Source of the DNA: Fusarium oxysporum f. sp. lycopersici 4287
Taxonomy: Eukaryota > Ascomycota > Sordariomycetes > Hypocreales > Nectriaceae
Direction of reading: 5' to 3'
NCBI RefSeq assembly: GCF_000149955.1
Contig: NC_031000.1
Span: forward strand, 857,813 to 921,812
DNA length: 64,000 bases
Below the pieces are notes generated by a model, which did not search any database, was not told the origin of the DNA, and saw only the letters and a program-made list of their open reading frames with translations. The number at the start of each line of letters is the position of its first letter. Positions within the stretch are counted from its first letter, which is position 1. Of this stretch, positions 11,590 to 20,455 are shown piece by piece. Both the position numbers and the translations under genes were made by a program.

Positions 11590-11745
11590 CTAAGCCGTGC
11601 CAACCCAGACAAACCCGAGATTTTCCGACGTTTTCCCAAAAAATCACCTTGATTCTACACTTTCTGTCCGTGCACAATGGAACGGTAACCAGGTTCAACA
11701 AAAACAACCTCTTGTTTATCCATTTTTTATCTGTGCGCTCCTTCC
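11590..11745 (+). repeat. shared upstream module M1, copy 2
   Basis: Second copy of the block at 7925-8085, here about 140 bp upstream of the ATG at 11888. It is followed by a pyrimidine-rich leader. It is probably the functional promoter region of the 11888 gene. Confidence 0.65.
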
Positions 11746-11887
11746 TTTCACTTTACTGCTCCACCACTCCCACTTTCCGCTCTAACCATCCATTTATTAC
11801 TATCTTCTGCCTTTTAGTCTTCTGCCCTAAAGTTAAGATAAAAGAGCATTAAAAGGTAGCAGCAAAAGCAAGGGTTAATCCGACACC

Positions 11888-12988
11888 ATGGCCGCAGCTC
11901 GACCGACACGGATACTGCTAGACGTGTCCGATAACGTTTCACCTATCAAAGACGAGGAGCGGCCCCTTTGTGAAGAGTGGCTCCAGTCCGTTGGTTTCCT
12001 TGCGCCAGGAAAAGACCAGGACATGTGGGTTGCGATTGTCCAGAACTGGGAGCAGTTCCTCAAGGCCACAAAAACGAAAATCACGGGTTCTGGTGCATCC
12101 CGCCGATTCGTCCAAGGCCCGGCTGCTAAGAAGCGTGAAGCGATCAAGGGAGCATTTTGGGAAAAAATGGATGGGCTTGAAGGGTTGTCTGAGCGCTGGC
12201 CTGTGAAGGCACGACGGACGATCAATCGGGCCGCAGAAGGGCCTGATGCCAGACCATTCGAATCGCTCGCGGCCATCTGGGACTTGGACAAGAGGAGGAG
12301 ATACCAGTCTATGTGGACAAGCATGATATGCTTCCTGGTATGGACTATCGACAATGGCAGAGAGAGCCTAGAGGATATGGGATTGCAATTAGACGAAGAG
12401 CTGGAAGAAGATATTGTCGATATCAGTCTGGCAGTGGCGCCGGGCTCGGATTTTTTCGCGGACGACGATGACCCAAAGGACGCGATCCAGGGGTTCCTCA
12501 CCAAACTCATAACCGATGAGTCTGTGACGGCGCGGAAGAACCCGCTGCTCTGGTGGACATCCATCTTGGTGCGGTCGGCGATTTCGGGTGATGAGACGAA
12601 AGATTTCATCAGTAGGGGTACGATCAGCATGAACATGTTGCCGCCAGATGTGGACATTAAGGGTCGTATAGAGGCTATCGGGCACTACAGCAAAGTCCTC
12701 ATTCTCGACAAGGCGTTCATGGGGTGGCGGACGGGAAGGCCTGACCGCGAGGTCTTGGCCGTGGAGATAGCCCAGGACCTCAATGACGTGGACAATGAGT
12801 GGCTCAATATAGAGGACGGACCGCGGCCAGATGACCGCCTGGACAGACGAACGTGCCAGTCACCAGCGTGGAAGACGATGCTGAAGCATTTGGAGCAAGA
12901 AGGATGTCAGTGGCTAGGCCAAAAGGAGAGGACAACGATGGGAGAGATTAGAAGGCTTCTGTCTGCACTCCGGAGAGTGAGTGATTGA
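11888..12988 (+). CDS. hypothetical protein, possibly related to OrsD-like repeat family
   Basis: An intact single-exon frame of 366 codons. The ATG has a good context (CACCATGGCC). The protein is soluble, Trp-rich and acidic. Notable segments are CEEWLQSVGFLAPGKDQDMW near the N-terminus, a basic linker (FVQGPAAKKREAIKG), RYQSMWTSMICFLVW around residues 138-152, a DDEDD-like acidic loop near 195, and ARKNPLLWWTSILVRSAISG around 218-237. The layout of the middle part (R-YQ--W--MICFL, then L-WWTSILVRS) loosely resembles the central region of the OrsD-like proteins in this window, and its upstream module M1 is shared with one of them. It may therefore be a distant family member, but I see no zinc finger and cannot name a function. 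Confidence 0.65.
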   Translation: MAAARPTRILLDVSDNVSPIKDEERPLCEEWLQSVGFLAPGKDQDMWVAIVQNWEQFLKATKTKITGSGASRRFVQGPAAKKREAIKGAFWEKMDGLEGLSERWPVKARRTINRAAEGPDARPFESLAAIWDLDKRRRYQSMWTSMICFLVWTIDNGRESLEDMGLQLDEELEEDIVDISLAVAPGSDFFADDDDPKDAIQGFLTKLITDESVTARKNPLLWWTSILVRSAISGDETKDFISRGTISMNMLPPDVDIKGRIEAIGHYSKVLILDKAFMGWRTGRPDREVLAVEIAQDLNDVDNEWLNIEDGPRPDDRLDRRTCQSPAWKTMLKHLEQEGCQWLGQKERTTMGEIRRLLSALRRVSD

Positions 12989-13115
12989 GTAAAACAGTAT
13001 GAGAAGCAGTGAACTGGAAAGAGACCGCGCAGACACACATAATATCATTGAAATACCCTAATCGCTCGTCACTGCTCCAGTATTAGGTGGACTTTTCCGT
13101 GGCATTGTAATTGTT

Positions 13116-13319
13116 CTAATATCCTATCCTTTGGATCGGTCGTTGAAGAGACATCAAATACTCATATATCATCTTGCGAATCTCTCCAAACTCTGCAAAG
13201 CCTCTCTGTTGCATCAACATATCTTCGATCTGGGTGAGCTCTTGAGAATAAATCTCTCGATCGCGAAAAGTTAAACTTGGCGGTAGATGGTAGGGATAGC
13301 GCTCTTTGCTATGATGCAT
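13116..13319 (-). CDS. weak small ORF
   Basis: A 67-codon minus-strand frame with no signal peptide. The stretch GEIRKMIYEYLMS resembles the start of fungal 2EXR/F-box-like proteins (EIRxMIYxY), but the rest of that domain is absent. It could be a gene fragment or chance. Confidence 0.2.
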   Translation of the reverse strand: MHHSKERYPYHLPPSLTFRDREIYSQELTQIEDMLMQQRGFAEFGEIRKMIYEYLMSLQRPIQRIGY

Positions 13320-13409
13320 GTGATGGACATGTCTCGGAAGCTCGTATTACTCCGATTTGCGTGGCGTCTGAAAATTGTTTATCCTTACCCATCTCACGGG
13401 GGACAGGCT

Positions 13410-13560
13410 CAGCCTACTGTACGCAGTCGTGGTGGTAATTCGACGAAATACAACAAATCTGGCCCGTGCACGCGTCGTGTCCTTTGTATTTCGTCGAATT
13501 ACCATTGATACTGGTCCGTGCACGCATAACATCTCTGAATCTTCTTGTCACACCCTAGTC
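13410..13560 (+). repeat. dispersed repeat R2, copy 1, with inverted arms
   Basis: Starts CCTACTGTACGCAGTCGTG, then GGTAATTCGACGAAATACAA, CCCGTGCACG, and an inverted copy TTGTATTTCGTCGAATTACC, then CCGTGCACG again. The 20-bp arms are perfectly complementary around a loop of about 30 bp. The same order of motifs, on the opposite strand, is at 41440-41612, and a partial copy is at 24628-24660. Confidence 0.75.
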
Positions 13561-14171
13561 CTACTGTCCTACTGTCGCACTGAGCGTGCTTAAAGGGTTA
13601 AAGTGAATGTGATGAGCAGCAGCAAAATGTGTTGATTGATTGTTCTGAGTGTGGGGTACTCCATCCCACAGAGTTAAATAAAGCATATAGCTAGATTAGT
13701 AACGCAGTTGTTTCCTGAGGCCATGAAGATCATGCCTATCCTGCGACACCTACTAATCGGATGTTGCTGGCAGGTGATGGCCTAGAGTGGGAAGTTTCAC
13801 TTAACCCGCACATGCCGGTAAGCCAAGGCATATTCAGCCATGTTGCTATTGTCGCGTCGCCTGACTAATGAGTATGGGGCTATTCATTCATATTGGCCGA
13901 CATGCGTGCGAGGATAAGTATAAGCACAAAACCTTAAATTAGTTGCAAGCTCTCTCTATCATAACAGGATTATCAGAGAGCTTAATAAGGTGTGGAAGAG
14001 TATGAATTGCTATTAGTCTATAACAAGGAGCGCGTTCCATTTCATATTAACATGCTTAAGTAGATCTATGTTATAAAGCATCGTTTGTCCCTTTTTGGGT
14101 GTTGTTACGCGTTGGTGAAAGTCGTAGAGACAAAGTTGAGGCCTTTTGGCAGGAGCGGGGATAGATTCAAC

Positions 14172-14206
14172 GGCTCGGCTTGGTTTCAACAATATTCCGA
14201 GCCGGG
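14172..14206. promoter_or_regulatory. CGG-type dyad upstream of dehydrogenase gene
   Basis: GGCTCGG, about 20 bp, then CCGAGCC forms a 7-bp inverted repeat containing CGG and CCG half-sites, the arrangement bound by many fungal Zn2Cys6 regulators. It lies about 620 bp upstream of the ATG at 14823. Binding is inferred, not shown. Confidence 0.3.
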
Positions 14207-14822
14207 GAGCAACTAAAAAAACAGATGTTTACGAGGAGGAAGAGAAGTCCAAAACTAGCTTTTGCGTATGACGCTACATTTGCATAAGCTGCATGTCACT
14301 AACTCCACTTACCATTTTGTGACGCGAATGGATTTAGTAGCATGAAACTTCCCGAGAGTCATCCACGGAGTTCTTTTATAGTTCGGTGTTAATAAGTAGG
14401 TCATGGAAGCTCATACCATGAGAAGTAACATAAATGGTTTTCAAAACTCGAAACATGTGATAACGGTCTATCATTCTACTGAAGCCCCACTAACTAGTAT
14501 ATTCCGTAAGTATTTCATTATGACATATGAAGAGTTGATGGCTGCTTCGCCCGATGCAAAAGGCTCTAACTAAGATGGCAAAGCCGGGTGAGGGCCTAGC
14601 AATTCTAAGCTAGAGCTATTCACCCGTGAGAACTGTCTCATTTATAAAACAGTTTTGATCCGTGGATCTTCCTCAACCTTATATTTTAACGGGACACACT
14701 TTCATACTTTATTATCCCTTAGAACGAAGAAAGTATTAAATCATCTATCTCGATTTTAGTCTGCCTTTCTAAGTCCCCAAGCTCTAAGGTGCTTATTGCA
14801 TTAAAAACCCTCCTTATTAACT

Positions 14823-15929
14823 ATGGAGAATCTCGAAATTTCGAAACTATTCTCAGTAAAGGGGCTAGTAGCAGTTATTACTGGAGGTGGAAGTGGTAAG
14901 TTTGGGAATTCTGTTTATCCGCAAGATTATATGCCGGCTTGAATACCGCTATTTAGTTGCAAAGGAGGAACTGAAATAGTGAATCTGTTTCCGTCATTTC
15001 CCCTCATCTCCTATATTCTAAGGACAGTAGAATGGAATACATAACGTTATTAGGGTTTGAATTAGGGACTGATAGTCTTAGGTATCGGTCGCATGATGGC
15101 ACACGCCCTCGCCGCCAACGGCGCCTCCAAGGTCTTTATCATCGGCCGACGAGAGGAGCGTCTTCAAGAGACAGCCGCTTCCGCTCCTAGCGGTTCCATT
15201 ATTCCTGTCGTGGGAGACGTGACGTCTAGCGAGTCTCTCCAAGCCGCCTACAGCTTTGTTGCCTCACAGACGGATCACGTTGACCTGCTGGTCGCGAACA
15301 GCGGGACAACTGGGCGACCCTACAAAAGTTCCGAGCCTAGGCCAGATGGATCTTTGCCTAGTTTTTCTGAACTCCGCGATTTCCTATGGTCAATGTCTAT
15401 GGAGGACTTCACAAATGTTGCTCACGTTAATGTCACTGGAGCGTTTTACACCATCTTGGCCTTCCTGCCAATGCTTGAGGCTGCGAACAGAAAGCGATCA
15501 GCCTCTGACCAAAGCACTATATCCCCTCCCAGGCCCCAGATCATTATTACCAGTTCGGTAGCAGGCTTTAGCCGCTTCGTACCGACTACCGAGAATATTG
15601 CGTATCACTTGTCTAAGGCGGCCGTAAACCATATGGTTAAGCTTCTCGCCACAAACCTCGTTCAGGATAACATTCGTGTCAACGGGATTGCTCCAGGCTT
15701 ATATTACACTGATATGACATCGTCATTTTACAAATCACAAGGTGTTGAGGGGAAGGGTCTAGTGGATGGGTCATTCTCGCGGGATATCATTCCTATCACG
15801 AGGGGTGGAGGCGAGGGGGACATGGCGGGGGTGATACTCTATATGGCTGGTGCTGCCGGAGGATATCTAAACGGGAGTATTATAGTTGGTGATGGGGGTT
15901 CTTTATGTCTTTTTCCTTCGACATACTAA
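14823..15929 (+). CDS. short-chain dehydrogenase/reductase (SDR)
   Basis: Two exons: 14823-14895 and 15082-15929. The 186-bp intron (GTAAGT...CTTAG, with branch GACTGATA) interrupts the dinucleotide-binding loop. The spliced protein is 306 aa. It shows the classical SDR features: TGGGSGIG for NAD(P) binding near the N-terminus, an acidic GDVTS after beta-strand 3, ANSG in place of the usual NNAG, Asn in HVNVTGAF, Ser in ITSSVAG, and the catalytic pair in YHLSK. NGIAPGLYYTDM is the usual PG motif. It would carry out NAD(P)-dependent oxidoreduction of an alcohol or ketone in the cytosol. The substrate cannot be told. The nearest subfamily is the fungal 3-oxoacyl-reductase/RhlG-like type. The reading frame looks intact and there is no biosynthetic cluster around it. 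Confidence 0.9.
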
Positions 15930-16105
15930 CGCGTGGTTGGCAACGTTGCAGTAGGAAGTAGTAGTAGCCATTGGGGAGAGTGGACATGGGTTTCAAAAAC
16001 AAATCGAAAATGTTCATCTCTAGTTCAAATCTACTCAATTGGATATCGCAATATCTGAAAAGCTACTTTGACCTTCACTACTACCCTACTCAAGCATGTA
16101 GACCA

Positions 16106-16235
16106 GAAATGCGCCGCATTTCCACTTCTGCACCAATCAGAATCTCCATTTTCTTACCCCGAATTTCCCCTCTGGAAATGCGCCGCATTTCCATTTGGGC
16201 CTGTAAAACCGAGAACGCGAAATGCGCCGCGTTTC
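16106..16235. promoter_or_regulatory. three dyad motifs GAAATGCGCCGCATTTC
   Basis: Near-perfect dyads around a central C occur at 16106-16123, 16174-16192 (GGAAATGCGCCGCATTTCC) and 16218-16235 (one arm degenerate). Spacing is 68 and 44 bp. A CCAATCAGAAT box lies between the first two. They sit 150-300 bp upstream of OrsD-like fragment B. A single related core (CGCGCCGCATT) occurs near 7908, upstream of fragment A. Confidence 0.55.
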
Positions 16236-16388
16236 TTCCACGAAGGCCCGTGCCAACCATGTAGACGACCGCGCTCTTAGACTTCAGAGCGTGTAGTAAT
16301 TTCCGTTATGTCGATAGAAAGAGAGCAACGATCAATCTCTCCCTTTGTTCTTGGCTAAATGTGACTTCTTTGAGGGTATCCGATCCTC

Positions 16389-16980
16389 TTGGTGCCTTCT
16401 CAACTTTATCAATATGACAGGTCTCGCGACATACACGGATGCTATTATCACATTGCGGCCGTGTCAGCTCTAAAAGCTCGAGAGTTCGGCTTGTACTACA
16501 ATTCGCCAGAGCCAGCAATAATTTGCATCAAATATGGCTTCGCCATTAACCCTACGCGCACGCCGCGTCACCTAGGCGATAAGCATCATATACCTAAGTC
16601 TGCCCGCCGTGGTTTAAAGCTACTAATCTATTCTCTCAATCTTTCAAACCCAAAGACACTTGCACTGTGACCAAACGGCTCGCCGCCTCACCTAAACCAT
16701 ACGGTATATAAGGGTTCGGCCGGTAAAAACTGCGGTCTTCGCTCTATCGGCGAAAAGGTCTTACTAGCCCATGCGAAGTCAAAGCACAGCTAGAGCTACC
16801 ATTCGTTACATGTAAATTGGGCCATTCTCGCCAGTAATACCCGCTTCAATAAGCTTGTGTTTTTGTGACCTCCATGGCAAATTGTGGCTTTCTTGATCAT
16901 TGGGAAGCCGCCCCCAATGCAGCTCAGATTCTCAAGCCTATGCAGCTGAAATAACCGATGACGTAGTGGGAGTGAAGCCA
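16389..16980 (+). pseudogene. OrsD-like zinc-finger family fragment B, RIP-type stops
   Basis: One frame runs through the region and is broken by TGA at 16668, then a TAG and a TGA further on. All are one C-to-T step from CGA or CAG. It encodes the N-terminal OrsD-like domain: a first finger in which a Cys has become Tyr (CIKYGFAINPTRTPRHL, then DKHHIP) and a second finger (CGLRSIGEKVLLAHAKSKH). The sequence after the second finger is recognisable but short. Both a destroyed zinc ligand and nonsense codons show that it is dead. Confidence 0.6.
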
Positions 16981-17111
16981 TTGTGAGGCTATACAGTTAG
17001 TGGGGCTGATCATTCAAGATGAGCGATTCTCATGATGAGGCCCTCCGTCTATAGATTTCTATTGGCTCAAATGTACGAAGAGATCAACCAGCATCAAATC
17101 AAAATGGCGCG

Positions 17112-18512
17112 TCAGCCTCCATTAACCGACTCCATAGCATCGGTATCAAAATCGCTATCGTCCTCCACTCCAGAGTCAAACCACCGGTGCAAAGCGAGAA
17201 GACAACAAAGTGCACATCGTCTTCCCTCGCCAGATTGAACATTGAACCATCTGGTTCCATGCATATGCACAAATGTGTCTTTTCCTGGATCAGATATAAT
17301 ATCCAGTTGTCCACTCAGCGTCATCGCATTGAGATATTCAGCATAGTTGCGACCGAATTCGTAACGAATGAATCGGATAAAAGTCCCAACGGCAGCAATG
17401 ACAAATATCCTGTACGACACAAATGTTCATCAGTAGTAGAACCTTCGGAGTAATCTAGGGGAGAGGGAGTACCCGTTTCCCAAGAGTTGTTGATTACTTC
17501 CCCATGTGATAATAGCCTCGCCGAGATACTGCGCTAGATATTCGTTTGAGAGCACGGGGATGTGCTTGTTCTCCTTCTCATTGAACTCAATATCTTTGAA
17601 GACCCTCTTTGCTTCGAGCAAAGCGTGATAAGGATGCTCTACCTCCCAGAATCCATATCTTTTTCGCATTTTGCATATTCCCCCATCGTCTTCGGCTTTA
17701 ATGGTAATGAGATTGCCGAGCCTGTATTCAACCTTTCTGCGCTCGACTCTGGGCCGTACCTCTGTGTCGCGCAAATTATGTTGGAGCAGACATCGGAGAA
17801 GTGCGTGTTCTAAAAAACTTATCACAAGTCTGATAGTGACTTCTTCGGGTCTTGTCCGCCGTTCGTCGTGTTCATCCTTGTCTATGTCCTCTCTTTCTAA
17901 ACCCATCTCGAATTCATATTCCGATGAGGAAGGTATCGTAGGCGAGGACGAGCCGTGAATTACAGTTGACGAGTTCTGGTATCCTTCTTTTTGTACCGTT
18001 CTTCTATCCCGATGAGGGTGTAGTCTTGGTTCGACATCTCGGTCGTGCCGAATCGCACGAGCGAGATCTACCCAGAACTGACCAAGCGGCAAGCTCAAGA
18101 GCTCGCTATCGGATTTGGCTGTTATGCCATTCGGATTGGAACCCACGAGAGACTGCGCGATTTGCCAATCAAGGTTTTGATGAGTAAGCCCCGGATTGCA
18201 AAGAGAGCAGGACTCGTTATGATCATTGAGACATGGCAACGTCTTCCATTCCAAAGGATTTATTAAGAGACGATAAGCGATAAGATGCCGAACATTCCAC
18301 TTACTTGCAGAGCTTCGAAGCTCATCAGGCTTAAGTTGCCAAAACACACGCAATCCCCCATGTGCATCAGAGATAGCTTGGTGATCTTCGGGGGAGCGAG
18401 GAGTGTATAGATGGTTCGGCATGATTAAGCGATCGGTGACTATAAAGTTCGTAAAGCTATGATTATAGGGCTCTTGTGCACCGCAGCTATATTTACTAAA
18501 TCGAGTGTACAA
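17112..18512 (-). CDS. putative PD-(D/E)XK-like nuclease-fold protein, divergent pair member 1
   Basis: Two exons, 18512-17473 and 17409-17112. The 63-bp intron (GTACTC...GTACAG) has a TACTGAT branch site. The spliced protein is 445 aa, and the frame is open with no stop. Residues 92-105 hold a small Cys cluster (LPCLNDHNESCSLC). The middle is charged and variable. A conserved-looking core follows: NLITIKAEDDGG (267-278), then about 20 residues, then HALLEAKRVF (296-305). The D...ExK spacing resembles the catalytic motif of PD-(D/E)XK nucleases. LSNEYLAQYLGEAIITW comes next, and then TRWFNVQSGEGRRCALC in exon 2. Similar undescribed proteins recur in ascomycetes, as far as I recall. It is transcribed away from the 18733 gene, sharing a short intergenic region. 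A start at 18422 (MPNHLY) is also possible. Nuclease activity is an inference from motif spacing only. Confidence 0.6.
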
Positions 18513-18732
18513 GAAAGTATCAAAAAAGCCTTACTTTTTCTTCCTTGCGAGGACGAACAGTACAGCACGACCAGGACCCCGCACGTCGTTGGAGTTAGCC
18601 TGGCCAATCACAAAATTGGTAAGACATCGAAGGCTCACTGACTAATGCATCGCCCCGCTTGTGACAGAAGCGATATTTTTAGCCTTTGCAAGCCTGTCGC
18701 GCATTCGGACGCGTCTTCATCCTTGTTCAAAT
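18513..18732. promoter_or_regulatory. shared divergent promoter
   Basis: The 220 bp between the two divergent starts must hold both promoters. It contains a CCAAT box (TGGCCAATCACAAAATTGG, itself partly palindromic) near 18600. A shared CCAAT element would suit co-expression of the pair. This is inference. Confidence 0.35.
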
Positions 18733-20020
18733 ATGGCAGTGCCGACACGATCAACACAACGTCAGACCGCTACGGGCTCTACTATCCCCGCGAAGAAGGA
18801 TGTTCATCTACCGGATAGTGTAGACGCGCTCTCGTTTACCCAAACGAGGAAGAGAAAAGCCGAATGCTCTCTTCCAAATCCTCCAAAACAAAGACATGCT
18901 TCCTGCAACGACCGCCCACGAATTCCACGCGGCTTCCAAGTGCCATCTCAAGTTCCCAAGGGGAATGATAATGCGGGTGAAGAGCATGTCACGTCTTTCT
19001 TAAACCTAAGACCCTCGACATTGTCTCTACAAGATCTGATTCGATGGCACCGACAACGTCTGTACGTTCATCCGTTGCGATGGACTTCACAGCACCTTGA
19101 TTTCCTCGCCTGTCAATTTGTTGATCAGAGCCAGGTGGCGAGGGTTCCTTTGACCGACGTCACCAATAGAAATTTACAGAAGAGCTTGCGGACTCAGAGA
19201 AATGCACAATCTCGAAATATCAAAAACGCTTTAGCATCGTTACGATCGCATTCCAACAACGACAAACTCCGGTGTTGGGCTATCGAAGACCTGATGGCTG
19301 CCTACGGTTTTCGCCACCAAACGGGTCCAAATTCCCGTGAGGATGATGCTGTGCTACTCCGGTTTGGCCCGCATGAGGAAGTATCGCTTCAAGTGGATGT
19401 ATTCTTACGTTCCCACACCGTCGTGGCTTATCTCGATTTTGACCACATCGCATCACTTCGAGTCGACACAGTCTACACGACGGCTTATCGCAGACTGTTT
19501 CAGATATGGCCTAATAACGAGCCCGTGAAAGCGATTCTCGAAGCCAAGTTACGCCAAATACAGCCTGTTACGCAACAACATGATCCCTTCATTTTGGCTG
19601 TCCTGGTGGCTTTAGCACAGGAGAAACGGAGGTCTTGTCCAATGCACAACGCTACAGAGGCATCAACTTCCACTCCTGAGCTAGACTCAAGGACGAAATT
19701 GTCACATACAACAGACCCTATAGCCTCTTTCACGCAGGTCAGTTTATTACCTGAATGTAGCTTCCGTTACTAAACCCTCTCGCGTCAGGTTCATGTGTTA
19801 GCCACGAGCACCTGTGAATTAACACGCCTTTGGGCATTTACTGCTCGTTTCCCCAGAGTCATTTCTAAACAAGTTCGACTATCCGTTACAAGCATTCCAT
19901 GCTGATCCGGTGATCATATCGTACTCTGAGGTACCCCTCTTACCTGCTTCCGCAACTACGGAGATGTTGGATAAGATCTTTGGAACTTCTGACCAAACTC
20001 TTTGCAAAGATGATGCTTAA
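18733..20020 (+). pseudogene. divergent pair member 2, unknown protein with one frameshift
   Basis: The first ATG in frame is 18733 (MAVPTRSTQ). Exon 1 runs to 19737. A 51-bp intron (GTCAGT...CGTCAG, branch TTACTAAAC) ends at 19788. Exon 2 continues the frame for about 22 codons, to the run CCCC at 19851-19854. If that run had three C, the frame would stay open to the TAA at 20018-20020 through FPESFLNKFDYPLQAF and VIISYSEVPLLP. As it stands it ends early. The protein is about 410 aa. It has a Ser/Lys-rich, low-complexity N-terminus with a nuclear-signal-like RKRK, then a compact domain (LRPSTLSLQDLIRWHRQRL, DNDKLRCWAIEDLMAAYGF-like, VSLQVDVFLRSHTVVAYLDFD). No family recognised. Either a young pseudogene or a one-base homopolymer error in the assembly. 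Confidence 0.55.
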
Positions 20021-20455
20021 GCAACCTTACTCTATTTGCTCTAGCAGTCACCTTAGCCTACATCATTATTCGAGCTCCAAATTCAAGTGAAAAAGGACTT
20101 TGACGCGTCTTGATTGGGCCGTTATCCCTGTTTTCCTCTTTCACTTGAAAGGGGCTACTTGGCGAGACTGCCGCGACTCCACTTTCAGCGATGGCAGGGG
20201 CGCTTTATCATCTCATTGGTGCTCTGGTCCTAACCCTGGACGGTTCTTATAGAGTTTGAGGTGGTAGCTCAAAGCTTCGCAACGTATGTAATATATGTAA
20301 TATAATTAAAGTTTGATTACGGAATTCCACGCGAACAGCGCGTCTTTGACGCGCGCTTTTAGGACAGGTCCAAACTTGGTAGAGAGAATAGCCCTCAATG
20401 TTCTCCAAAGGCAACTTGCAGTGAATGAAGACTAAGTCTTGAGTTGCGAGACGGG
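20021..20455. other. intergenic, nothing recognised
   Basis: Short spacer with no open frame of note. A TGACGCG-containing stretch near 20330-20360 shows partial inverted symmetry but no clear element. Confidence 0.35.

Larger units (their letters stand above)
12989..14822. other. long intergenic region
   Basis: Contains a weak ORF at 13116-13319, repeat R2 at 13410-13560 and a dyad at 14172-14206, described separately. The remainder, 13.6-14.8 kb, is AT-rich with no coding signal. Its 3' end is the promoter of the dehydrogenase gene at 14823. Confidence 0.4.

Noticed and set aside
11875..12685. Long minus-strand frames opposite the 11888 gene
   Set aside because: Antisense shadows of the better plus-strand gene, with Ser/Arg-biased composition.
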